From: Rhodanobacter sp. Root480
Lineage (GTDB): Bacteria; Pseudomonadota; Gammaproteobacteria; Xanthomonadales; Rhodanobacteraceae
NCBI RefSeq assembly: GCF_001426645.1
Contig: NZ_LMEX01000002.1
Coordinates: forward strand, 640,322-704,321
Reading direction: 5' to 3'
Length of the DNA: 64,000 nucleotides
Shown: piece by piece, positions 6,721-14,619 of the stretch
Layout of the letters: every line of letters starts with the position of its first letter
Numbering within the stretch: position 1 is the first letter of the stretch
Notes under the pieces: model-generated
Seen by the model: the letters and a program-made list of their open reading frames with translations, nothing else
The model's database searches: none
What the model was told of the DNA's origin: nothing
Translations under genes and position numbers: made by a program

Positions 6721-9465
6721 ATGCCCAAACTTGTCCTGATCGACGGCTCGTCCTACCTGTACCGCGCGTTCCACGCGTTGCCGCCATTGACCAACGAATT
6801 CGGCGAGCCTACCGGCGCGCTGTTCGGCGTGGTCAACATGCTGCGCGCCACCTTGCGCGAGGCGCCGGATTACCTGGCGTTTGTCTGCGACGCGCCCGGC
6901 CCCACGTTCCGCAACGAGCTGTACGACCAGTACAAGGCCAACCGCCCGTCGATGCCTGACGACCTGCGCAGCCAGGTGCAGCCGATGCTGGCGATCGTGG
7001 GCGCGCTGGGCTTCCCCATCCTGTGCGAGAGCGGCGTCGAGGCCGACGACGTGATCGGCACCATCGCGCTGCAAGCGCAGGCGCAAGGCATCGAGGTGGA
7101 GATTTCCACCGGCGACAAGGACCTGGCGCAACTGGTCGGATCGCAGGTGACGCTGGTCAACACGATGACCAATACCACGCTCGACATCGAGGGCGTCACC
7201 GCGAAATTCGGCGTGCCGCCCGAGCGCATCATCGATTTCCTGGCGCTTACCGGCGACACCGTGGACAACGTGCCGGGTGTCAACAAATGCGGCCCCAAGA
7301 CCGCCGCCAAATGGCTGGCCGAATACGGCTCGCTGGATGGCGTGATGGCCAACGCCGACAAGGTCGGCGGCAAGATCGGCGAATACCTGCGCGACGCGCT
7401 GCCGCAGCTGCCGCTGTCGCGCGAGCTGGTCACCATCAAGACCGACGTGCCGCTGCCACTGGCGCCCACCGACCTCACCCTGCGCGAACGCGACACCGAC
7501 ACCCTGCGCGCGCTGTTCACCCGCTACGGTTTCAAGGCGGCGCTGAAGGATCTGGACGCGGAAGCCGGCGGTAGTAACGTGGTGGTCGAAGTGGTGGCGG
7601 TCACGGCCGCTGCCCAAACGCCCGCTGCCTCCGACGCGCCCGACCCTTCGCTGTCGCAGCCGGGCGAATACGAACTGGTGACCACGCCCGAACAGTTCGC
7701 GATCTGGCTGCAGCGACTGCACGACGCCGAGCTGATCGCGTTCGACACCGAAACCACCAGCATCGACGCGATGCGCGCCGACATGGTCGGCATCAGTTTT
7801 TCGGTGGAGCTGGGCAAGGCCTGCTATATCCCGCTGGCCCACGACTATCCCGGCGCACCCGCGCAGCTCGATCGCGACACGGTGGTGCGCGCACTGAAGC
7901 CTATTTTTGAAGACCCGGCCAAGCCCAAGCTGGGCCAGCATGCGAAGTACGACATCAACATCCTGTCGCACTACGGCGTCACGGTGCAGGGGCTGAAGTA
8001 CGACTCCATGCTGGAGTCCTACATCTGGAACGCCACCGCCACGCGCCACGACATGGATTCGCTGGCGAAGAAATACCTGGGCTACGACACCGTCAAATAC
8101 GAAGAGGTGGCCGGCAAGGGGGCGAAGCAGATCTCGTTCTCGCAAGTGGATCTGGACACCGCCTGCCGCTACGCCGCCGAGGACGCGGACATCACCTGGC
8201 GCCTGCACCACGCGCTGTGGCCGAAGCTGCAGGTGGAACCCAGCCTGCGCAGCGTGTACGAGGACATCGAGATTCCGCTGGTGCCGGTGTTGGCGGCGAT
8301 GGAGCGGCGCGGCGTGCTGATCGACGGCGACGAGCTGCGCCGGCAGAGCCAGCAACTGGGCAAGCGCATGCTGGAATTGCAGCAGCAATGCCACGGCCTG
8401 GCCGGGCGCGAGTTCAACCTCGATTCGCCCAAGCAGCTGCAGGCAATCCTGTTCGACAAGCTGGGCCTGCAGGCGAAACTGAAAACGCCGAAGGGCCAGC
8501 CATCGACCAACGAGGAGGCGCTGGAGGCGATCGCGGACATGCACGAGCTGCCGCGGCTGATCCTGGAATACCGCGGCCTGGCCAAGCTGCGTTCCACCTA
8601 TACCGACAAGCTGTCCGGCATCGTCAATCCGCGCACCGGCCGCGTGCACACCAGCTACCACCAGGGTGCGGTGGCGACCGGGCGGATTTCCTCGTCCGAC
8701 CCGAACCTGCAGAACATTCCGGTACGCACCGAGGAGGGCCGACGCATTCGCCAGGCCTTCATCGCGCCGCCCGGCTGGAAGGTGATGGCGGCGGATTACT
8801 CGCAGGTGGAGTTGCGCATCATGGCCCACCTGTCGGCCGACGAAGGCCTGCTGCGCGCCTTCCGCGAAGGCGGCGACGTGCATCGCGCCACCGCGGCGGA
8901 GGTGTTCGGCGTGGCACCGCAGGAGGTGACCACCAACCAGCGGCGCGCGGCCAAGGCGATCAACTTCGGCCTGATGTACGGTATGAGCGCGTTCGGCCTG
9001 GCCCGCGCGCTGGGCGTGGATCGCGGCGAGGCCAGCGATTACATCGGCCGCTATTTCACCCGCTATCCCGGCGTGCGCGGCTACATGGATGCCACCCGCG
9101 AGAAGGCCCATCGCGATGGCTACGTGGAAACCATCTTCGGCCGTCGGCTGTATCTGGAAAACCTCAACTCGCGCAATCACGGCCTGCGCCAGGGCGCCGA
9201 ACGCGCCGCGGTGAATGCGCCGATGCAGGGCAGCGCCGCCGACATCATCAAGCGCGCGATGATCGCCATGGCCGGTTGGATCGACGACCGCGACGACGTG
9301 CACATGCTGATGCAGGTGCACGACGAACTGGTGTTCGAAGTGCGCGACGACGCCGTGGACACCGTGCGCGCCGCGGTGATCGAGCGGATGTCCGGCGCGG
9401 CGGAACTGGAGGTGCCGCTGTTGGTGGACGTGGGCGTGGGCGCGAATTGGGACGAGGCGCATTGA
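6721..9465 (+). CDS. polA: DNA polymerase I
   Basis: PolA fills gaps after Okazaki-fragment RNA removal and in excision repair. At 914 residues it has all three modules. The 5' nuclease is at about 1-290 (DGSSYLYRAFHA, EADDVIGT, STGDKDLAQLV). A 3'-5' exonuclease at about 320-500 retains the acidic FDTETTS near 341 and YAAEDAD, so proofreading looks intact. The polymerase domain has motif A ADYSQVELR (~690), motif B RRAAKAINFGLMYG (~741) and motif C QVHDELVFE (~865). The downstream gap holds a probable small RNA. Confidence 0.98.
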   Translation: MPKLVLIDGSSYLYRAFHALPPLTNEFGEPTGALFGVVNMLRATLREAPDYLAFVCDAPGPTFRNELYDQYKANRPSMPDDLRSQVQPMLAIVGALGFPILCESGVEADDVIGTIALQAQAQGIEVEISTGDKDLAQLVGSQVTLVNTMTNTTLDIEGVTAKFGVPPERIIDFLALTGDTVDNVPGVNKCGPKTAAKWLAEYGSLDGVMANADKVGGKIGEYLRDALPQLPLSRELVTIKTDVPLPLAPTDLTLRERDTDTLRALFTRYGFKAALKDLDAEAGGSNVVVEVVAVTAAAQTPAASDAPDPSLSQPGEYELVTTPEQFAIWLQRLHDAELIAFDTETTSIDAMRADMVGISFSVELGKACYIPLAHDYPGAPAQLDRDTVVRALKPIFEDPAKPKLGQHAKYDINILSHYGVTVQGLKYDSMLESYIWNATATRHDMDSLAKKYLGYDTVKYEEVAGKGAKQISFSQVDLDTACRYAAEDADITWRLHHALWPKLQVEPSLRSVYEDIEIPLVPVLAAMERRGVLIDGDELRRQSQQLGKRMLELQQQCHGLAGREFNLDSPKQLQAILFDKLGLQAKLKTPKGQPSTNEEALEAIADMHELPRLILEYRGLAKLRSTYTDKLSGIVNPRTGRVHTSYHQGAVATGRISSSDPNLQNIPVRTEEGRRIRQAFIAPPGWKVMAADYSQVELRIMAHLSADEGLLRAFREGGDVHRATAAEVFGVAPQEVTTNQRRAAKAINFGLMYGMSAFGLARALGVDRGEASDYIGRYFTRYPGVRGYMDATREKAHRDGYVETIFGRRLYLENLNSRNHGLRQGAERAAVNAPMQGSAADIIKRAMIAMAGWIDDRDDVHMLMQVHDELVFEVRDDAVDTVRAAVIERMSGAAELEVPLLVDVGVGANWDEAH

Positions 9466-9589
9466 TGGGGAGAGCGATTCCCATGGCGCACAACGGCTTG
9501 CAGGTTAACGTTCCGTAAGCATGAATCGGCTCTGAATTCTTTCGGCCATCGTGCAACTTTGTGGGCCCGGCGCGTTCCAATCCATCGGA

Positions 9590-9713
9590 TGCACGCAATG
9601 GCATCCACGGTTGGCTCACCTCCCTGAACCACCCGACCGGAATGCGAGCCTCTCCCCTGGGCCTCGCCTTCCCCCGGCCCCGAAGGTCCCCCCTGGCCTT
9701 CGGGGCCTTTTTT
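9590..9713 (+). ncRNA. Candidate sX13-like small RNA with C-rich loops, downstream of polA
   Basis: The gap after polA ends in a strong intrinsic terminator and folds into hairpins whose loops are C-rich. The first is GGTT 9609-9612 / AACC 9627-9630, with CACCTCCCT in the loop. The second is GCGAG 9644-9648 / CTCGC 9663-9667, with loop CTCCCCT. The third is the terminator, with loop TCCCCCC. From memory, Xanthomonas sX13, about 115 nt, lies downstream of polA and exposes C-rich loops that pair with G-rich mRNA sites. E. coli Spot 42 and Pseudomonas ErsA share the polA neighbourhood. The 5' end is not defined, and no clear promoter is visible. Confidence 0.6.
9676..9713 (+). terminator. Rho-independent terminator of the polA-downstream sRNA
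   Basis: A perfect 11-bp stem, GGCCCCGAAGG (9676-9686) with CCTTCGGGGCC (9697-9707), has a 10-base C-rich loop and is followed by six Ts (9708-9713). Confidence 0.9.
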
Positions 9714-9787
9714 GTGGCGCATCTCCACCTTTCCTGCACACCCTCGGCCGGCATACTCCTCTGCACATCCACAGAGGGGACGTATCC

Positions 9788-10009
9788 ATGCGTATGGGAC
9801 TGATCATCGCCGGCATCATTGTGCTGATTGCCGGCATCTGGGTAACCGTGGGCAATGCCAGCTACAAGGACACCGACACGGTGGCGCAGCTTGGGCCGGC
9901 CAAGATCGAAGCCACCCACGACCGCGCCGTGCCGCAATGGGTGGGTATCGCCGGCATCGTGGTCGGCGGCCTGCTGCTGGTGGGCGGCATCGCCAACAAG
10001 AAACGCTGA
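9788..10009 (+). CDS. Small two-helix membrane protein, unknown function
   Basis: A 73-residue protein with two transmembrane helices, about 4-20 (LIIAGIIVLIAGIWVTV) and 50-68 (WVGIAGIVVGGLLLVGGI). They are joined by a polar loop of about 28 residues, and the end is basic (NKKR). It resembles short DUF3185-like proteins in size and topology, but I do not recognise the family with confidence. An alternative ATG two codons downstream is possible. AGAGGGGA lies upstream at 9773-9780. It has its own terminator immediately after. Confidence 0.75.
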   Translation: MRMGLIIAGIIVLIAGIWVTVGNASYKDTDTVAQLGPAKIEATHDRAVPQWVGIAGIVVGGLLLVGGIANKKR

Positions 10010-10033
10010 TCTCGGAGCTTGGGAAGAAACGAA

Positions 10034-10062
10034 AAGCCGCCGCTTTTGCGGCGGTTTTTTTT
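10034..10062 (+). terminator. Rho-independent terminator
   Basis: CCGCCGC (10037-10043), TTTT loop, GCGGCGG (10048-10054), then eight Ts. It ends the transcript of the small membrane protein, 35 bases before uvrD. Confidence 0.88.
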
Positions 10063-10096
10063 CGTTTGCGGCGCAACGCGCCCTTACAATGGCGCG

Positions 10097-12367
10097 ATGG
10101 ATGTTTCGTACCTGATCGACCCGCTCAACGACGCGCAGCGCGAAGCCGTCTGCGCCCCGCCCGGCCACTACCTCGTACTTGCCGGCGCCGGTTCCGGCAA
10201 GACCCGCGTGCTCACTCACCGCATCGGCTGGCTGACCCAGGCCGAGCGTGTGCCGCCATGGGCGATCCTGGCCGTCACCTTCACCAACAAGGCCGCCGGC
10301 GAAATGCGCGCGCGGCTGGGTGCGCTGATCCCCGGCGGCACGCAGGGGCTCACCGTGGGCACCTTCCACGGCATCGCCCACCGCCTGCTGCGCCGGCACT
10401 GGCGCGAAGCCGGGCTGCCCGACACGTTCCAGATCCTCGACGCCGACGACCAGCTGCGTCTGGTCAAGCGCGTGGTCGCCGGCCTGGGCCTGGATGATGC
10501 CAAGTTCCCCGCGCGCCAAGCCAGCTGGCAGATCAACAACTGGAAAGACGAGGGCAAGCGCCCGCACGGCATCGAACACCGCGACCACCCCGTCACCCGC
10601 ACCTTCGTGCAGATCTACCAGGCCTACGAAGACGCCTGCCGCCGCGCCGGGCTGGTCGATTTCGCCGAACTGCTGTTGCGTGCGCACGAACTGTGGCTGA
10701 AGGATCCCGCCGTGCTGGAGCATTACCAGCAGCGCTGGCGCTACCTGCTGGTGGACGAATTCCAGGACACCAACACGCTGCAATACGCATGGATTCGCGT
10801 ACTGGCGGGCGCCACCGGCCAGGTGTTCGTGGTCGGCGACGACGACCAGGCGATCTACGGCTGGCGCGGCGCCAAGGTGGAAAACGTGCAGCAATTCCTG
10901 CGCGACTTTCCCGGTGCGCGCACCATCAAGCTGGAACAGAATTACCGTTCCACCTCCACCATCCTGAAAGCCGCCAACAGCGTGATCCAGCGCAACGGCA
11001 GCCGCCTGGGCAAGCAGTTGTGGACGGCGGGCGACGAGGGCGAACGCATCGCGCTGTATGCGGCCTACAACGAGCAGGACGAGGCGCGTTTCGTGATCGA
11101 ACGCATCCGTGAATTCATCGCCGAGCACGGCGATGCGAAGGACTGCGCCATCCTGTATCGCTCCAACGCGCAGTCGCGCAACTTCGAGGAGCAACTGGTC
11201 CAGCGCAACATCGCCTACCGCGTTTATGGGGGCCAACGCTTCTTCGACCGCGCCGAGGTCAAGGACGCGCTGGCCTACCTGCGCCTCACCGCCAATCGCC
11301 ATGACGACGCCGCGTTCGAGCGCGCAGTGAACACACCCACCCGCGGCATCGGCGATCGCACGCTGGATGCGCTGCGTCGCCGTGCCCGTCGCGAGGATGT
11401 CTCGATGTGGGAAGCCGCGTTGGGTGAATTGAGCAGCGGCGGCGAACTGGCGGGGCGAGCGAAGAATGCAGTGAAGGCGTTTCTTGGCCTGATCGATGAA
11501 ATGGCGCGCAGCTTCACGGGAATCGGGAATGGGGAATCGGGAATCGATAAAACAGATACCACGCTTCCCGCTGTTGATCCTCCCATTCCCGATTCCCCAT
11601 TCCTGATTCCCGTCCTTACCCTCGCCGAACAGATCGACCACGCCATCACCCACACCGGCCTGCGCGATTTCTACGAGAAAGACAGCCGCGGCAATGGCGA
11701 GGCACGCGTCGAGAACCTCGACGAGTTGATCAACGTGGCCAGCCGCTTCGAACGCACCGACGAAGACAACGAGCTGGGACTCAGCGAGCTGTCCGCCTTC
11801 CTGTCGCACGCCACCCTGGAAGCCGGCGAAAACCAGGGCGAGGCCGGCGACGATTGCGTGCAGTTGATGACACTGCACTCGGCCAAGGGCCTGGAATTCC
11901 CCGTGGTCTTCCTGGTCGGCATGGAGGAAGGCCTGTTTCCCAGCCAACGCTCGGTGGACGACGAAGGCCGGCTGGAGGAGGAGCGCCGCCTGGCCTACGT
12001 GGGCATCACGCGCGCCCGCGAAAAACTCATCGTTAGCCACGCCGAATCGCGGCGCATGCACGGCACCGAGATGCTGGCCCGCCCGTCGCGCTTCCTGGGC
12101 GAAATGCCGGCCGAACTGATCGACGAAGTCCGTCCGCGCGTCCACGTGACGCGCCCAATGTACGCCGGCCGCCCCAGCGAAGTTTCCTCGTCACTGGAAG
12201 AATCCCTGCCGGTGAAACTGGGCCAGCGCGTGAACCATCCCAGCTTCGGCGAAGGCGTGGTGATCAGCGCCGAAGGCAGCGGCGCGCACACCCGATTGCA
12301 GGTGAATTTCGAAGGCGCGGGCAGCAAGTGGCTGGTGGCGGCGTACGCCAACCTCACGCCGCTGTAA
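10097..12367 (+). CDS. uvrD: DNA helicase II UvrD, with an in-frame palindromic repeat
   Basis: UvrD is a 3'-5' superfamily 1A helicase acting in nucleotide excision and mismatch repair. It is 756 residues (E. coli 720). Walker A is AGAGSGKT near residue 30, motif II DEFQDTN near 219, motif III VVGDDDQAIYGWRGA, and motif V/VI include TLHSAKGLEF and YVGITRAR. The C-terminal Tudor-like end (GQRVNHPSFGEGVV) is present. Residues ~474-506, between the helices LIDEMARSF and LTLAEQIDHAI, are encoded by an inverted repeat and have no counterpart in E. coli UvrD. This explains the extra length. The -10-like TACAAT lies only 7 bases before the ATG. Confidence 0.97.
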   Translation: MDVSYLIDPLNDAQREAVCAPPGHYLVLAGAGSGKTRVLTHRIGWLTQAERVPPWAILAVTFTNKAAGEMRARLGALIPGGTQGLTVGTFHGIAHRLLRRHWREAGLPDTFQILDADDQLRLVKRVVAGLGLDDAKFPARQASWQINNWKDEGKRPHGIEHRDHPVTRTFVQIYQAYEDACRRAGLVDFAELLLRAHELWLKDPAVLEHYQQRWRYLLVDEFQDTNTLQYAWIRVLAGATGQVFVVGDDDQAIYGWRGAKVENVQQFLRDFPGARTIKLEQNYRSTSTILKAANSVIQRNGSRLGKQLWTAGDEGERIALYAAYNEQDEARFVIERIREFIAEHGDAKDCAILYRSNAQSRNFEEQLVQRNIAYRVYGGQRFFDRAEVKDALAYLRLTANRHDDAAFERAVNTPTRGIGDRTLDALRRRARREDVSMWEAALGELSSGGELAGRAKNAVKAFLGLIDEMARSFTGIGNGESGIDKTDTTLPAVDPPIPDSPFLIPVLTLAEQIDHAITHTGLRDFYEKDSRGNGEARVENLDELINVASRFERTDEDNELGLSELSAFLSHATLEAGENQGEAGDDCVQLMTLHSAKGLEFPVVFLVGMEEGLFPSQRSVDDEGRLEEERRLAYVGITRAREKLIVSHAESRRMHGTEMLARPSRFLGEMPAELIDEVRPRVHVTRPMYAGRPSEVSSSLEESLPVKLGQRVNHPSFGEGVVISAEGSGAHTRLQVNFEGAGSKWLVAAYANLTPL
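11516..11613. repeat. Palindromic repeat inserted in frame within uvrD
   Basis: Left arm 11516-11546 and right arm 11583-11613 are near-perfect inverted copies built from the units GGGAATCG/GGGAATGG and their complements, with a 36-base centre. The element is translated as a Gly/Pro/Asp-rich linker without stop codons. I associate repeats of this GGGAATCGGG type with Xanthomonadales intergenic DNA. Confidence 0.85.
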
Positions 12368-12399
12368 AACGGCTGAAGTGGCGCCGGCTTCTTGTTCTT

Positions 12400-12476
12400 G
12401 TGGGAGCGACTTCAGTCGCGATGCTTTTGCTCTGAAGCTTCCGAGCCAGGAGCATCGCGACTGAAGTCGCTCCCAC
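12400..12476. repeat. Palindromic intergenic repeat (REP-like), ACTTCAGT family
   Basis: Perfect 26-base inverted arms at 12400-12425 and 12451-12476, with a 25-base centre. This is the same family as 4766-4840. It lies 33 bases after the uvrD stop and may also work as a processing or termination hairpin, though there is no T-run. Confidence 0.85.
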
Positions 12477-12550
12477 TGGCCACTCCGGCAAGCGCAGCAA
12501 CACTATGCACATCGCGATCGTCCGATGCCGTCGGCTGAATAACCTGACGC

Positions 12551-13294
12551 GTGCGGGAAACCGGGAACTTGGCGCGTGATCGAACAGTCTTCCAAGTCTG
12601 TGCCAGGGTAAGGCCGACTTTGAAAAGTGTGCCGGAAAATTCCCGCAATCTGCGCGATTCGGCCCGCCGTATCGCGATTCTGGTTGTGGTGATCGCCGGG
12701 CATCTTGGTGCGTCGATAGTGTTGTTGCAGCCAGCCGTCTTTCATCGGAGCCCTCGCCTCGTCAGGAATGATCCGCGGATGCTCAAGTTGCGCTTCCTGC
12801 CACGCCCACCAACACCGACACATCCGACAAGTCGTCCCGTTGTGGCGACTTTGCAGAGCCAGACGATGACGCCGGCAAGGCCGTTGTCGAAGCCGCGAGC
12901 GGTTCAGCGACCCGCACGGCCTGACGTGCAAACGGAAGAGTTTCCGTCCCTCGCGCTGCACCCGAGCGGAAGTGGCGACGATTTTCCCGACGACGGAGGC
13001 TTTCACGCGCGATTACGCCGTGCCCAACGCGCCTACGACGTTCGCGGGTTGCCTGGATTCCATACGTCTCTTGTGCCGGGCATCCGTCTGGTCGATCCGA
13101 TGGATCAGGGCCTCGGCGCCGTGATGCGCACGGCGCAGCGCGCCCTTGGTATCCGAAGCAGCCATTGCATCGATGTCGATGTCCGGCGCCAGCTCACCCC
13201 GGAGGAGTTGAGTACGCGACATCTCTCGCCCGGCGATGTGGACAAAGCTGACGAGAAGTACGACTGCAACAGGCCGCCGGGGCTGCATTTCTGA
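12551..13294 (+). CDS. Unrecognised single-pass membrane protein with Pro-rich stalk
   Basis: I do not recognise this protein (247 residues from ATG 12551; GTG 12629 is another possible start, giving 221). A basic N-terminus precedes one transmembrane helix (IAILVVVIAGHLGASIVLL, about 44-62). A Pro/Arg-rich stalk follows (PRPPTPTHP, RPLSKPRAVQRPARP). The C-terminal region contains IDVDVRRQLTPEEL and ends YDCNRPPGLHF. The topology is TonB-like, but no TonB C-terminal motif is seen. Codon use looks less GC-biased than in its neighbours, so transfer is possible. After the stop, another frame reads on to 13362 without interruption (see findings). Confidence 0.6.
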   Translation: MRETGNLARDRTVFQVCARVRPTLKSVPENSRNLRDSARRIAILVVVIAGHLGASIVLLQPAVFHRSPRLVRNDPRMLKLRFLPRPPTPTHPTSRPVVATLQSQTMTPARPLSKPRAVQRPARPDVQTEEFPSLALHPSGSGDDFPDDGGFHARLRRAQRAYDVRGLPGFHTSLVPGIRLVDPMDQGLGAVMRTAQRALGIRSSHCIDVDVRRQLTPEELSTRHLSPGDVDKADEKYDCNRPPGLHF

Positions 13295-13362
13295 TCCGCG
13301 AAGAGGAGGCGCGCCAAGAGGCACGCCACGTCATCGCGGCATTTGTACAGATGTTCCGCTGA

Positions 13363-14619
13363 TCACTCCCGCAAACGCGGCACGCCATGCACGTCGCGTT
13401 CTTCCACCGCCGTCGGGTGGGTGTCGGGGTAGGCCGGGTTGGCGGCCGGTGCCAGCGGTGCAACGGTTTCGCCGCGGGTTGCGGCCAGCGCGTTGCGATA
13501 GCAGCGCTGTGCATTGGTGAAGTCGCCCCGCCCTGCGAAGGCGTCGCCGGAGGCTTCCCAGGCGGCACCGCTGGGGGCGAGCGCCAGCGACCGGTCCAGG
13601 TATTGATGGGCCTTGCCCCACAGCTTCAGACGTACGCACATGCGGCCCAGGGTGAGCAGCAGGTTCGCGTCGTTCGGGTGTGCGTCCAGCCAGCTTTCGG
13701 CGCGATGCAGGCGCGCCTCGATGTCCTCGCCGGCCAGCGCGCCGTAGGTTTCGATCAGCAGTGGCGACCATTCGCGGCGCAGCGCGGATTCCACTTCGTC
13801 CATGGCCGGCAGGGTCAGGCCGAAGCTTGCGGCACGGCGGGCATACGCATCGATGATGGCGGGTACACGACGCTGCGCCTTGGGCAGCTGCGACCACAGC
13901 GTATTGAGCGTGGCGCCATCGGGGGCGGCGTTGATGGTGGCGGACAGCACCTGGATTTCCAGCGCGGCGTAGCCGCGCGTGCCCAGTGCGGCGCTTTTCT
14001 GCAGCGGCGCCAGGGCCTCGCGGGCGCGGCGCAGGTCACCGCTGGCCAGTGCGGCCAGTGCCAGTTCACGCCACCCGGCCGGTGCCAGGCTGCCCTTGTC
14101 CGCCTCGGGTGCCAGCAGGGCCAGCGCCTCGGCCGACTTGCCTTCGCGGCGCAATACGCGGGCCCGCAACACGCGTGCTGCCTGCGGCGCCGACTGCGCC
14201 GCCTGGTTGAGCGCTTCCAGCGCGCGACCGTGTTCGCCGCGGCGTGATGCGGCCTCGGCGGACGCCAGCAGAGCCGGGCCGCGCACGCTGGGCAGGCGCG
14301 AGGCGCGGTTCAGATCGCGCTCGGCGTCGCCATGGCGGCCTTCGAAAAGGGCGATGAGACCTTCGCCCAGGCGTTGCTGGCTGAGCCGCCGATGGCGTCG
14401 CGAGAGCGCGCCGAACGGCCAGCGCAGCAGCCGCCACGCCAGGCTGAGCAAGGCCCACACCAGTACCAGGATGACCACGGCCGCCACCACCGTGGTCTCC
14501 ACCCGCCAGCCGCGCAGGCGCAGCAGGACGTAGCCGGGGTCTTCGGCAATCCAATGCCAGCCGAAGGCAGCCAGCGCCGCCACGACCACCAGCAGCAGGA
14601 TCCAGCGCCAGAGCTTCAT
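13363..14619 (-). CDS. hemY: Haem biosynthesis-associated TPR protein HemY
   Basis: HemY is an inner-membrane protein with periplasmically or cytoplasmically exposed tetratricopeptide repeats. It is linked genetically to late haem synthesis, and its activity is not established. The protein is 418 residues with two N-terminal transmembrane helices (5-24 and about 42-64) and the family's GWRVETTVVAAVV stretch. TPR-like helices run through the remainder (LLTLGRMCVRLKLWGKAHQYLDRSL). This HemY is unrelated to the protoporphyrinogen oxidase of the same name. It overlaps hemX by 4 bases, which indicates translational coupling. Confidence 0.92.
   Translation of the reverse strand: MKLWRWILLLVVVAALAAFGWHWIAEDPGYVLLRLRGWRVETTVVAAVVILVLVWALLSLAWRLLRWPFGALSRRHRRLSQQRLGEGLIALFEGRHGDAERDLNRASRLPSVRGPALLASAEAASRRGEHGRALEALNQAAQSAPQAARVLRARVLRREGKSAEALALLAPEADKGSLAPAGWRELALAALASGDLRRAREALAPLQKSAALGTRGYAALEIQVLSATINAAPDGATLNTLWSQLPKAQRRVPAIIDAYARRAASFGLTLPAMDEVESALRREWSPLLIETYGALAGEDIEARLHRAESWLDAHPNDANLLLTLGRMCVRLKLWGKAHQYLDRSLALAPSGAAWEASGDAFAGRGDFTNAQRCYRNALAATRGETVAPLAPAANPAYPDTHPTAVEERDVHGVPRLRE

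Noticed and set aside
6586..9462. Very long open frame on the minus strand opposite polA, up to 1116 codons
   Set aside because: A shadow of high-GC codon bias. Only its last 157 codons (from 6585) have a signal peptide and a known domain. The rest is His/Gln/Arg/Val-rich antisense translation.
9544..9715. tRNA or rRNA fragment in the polA-downstream gap
   Set aside because: No cloverleaf, T-loop or anticodon arm can be drawn. The GC-rich hairpins are those of an sRNA with a terminator.
9248..12145. 965-codon minus-strand frame opposite uvrD and the sRNA gap
   Set aside because: Antisense shadow of uvrD and the polA end, with no domain or ribosome site. The plus-strand gene has all helicase motifs.
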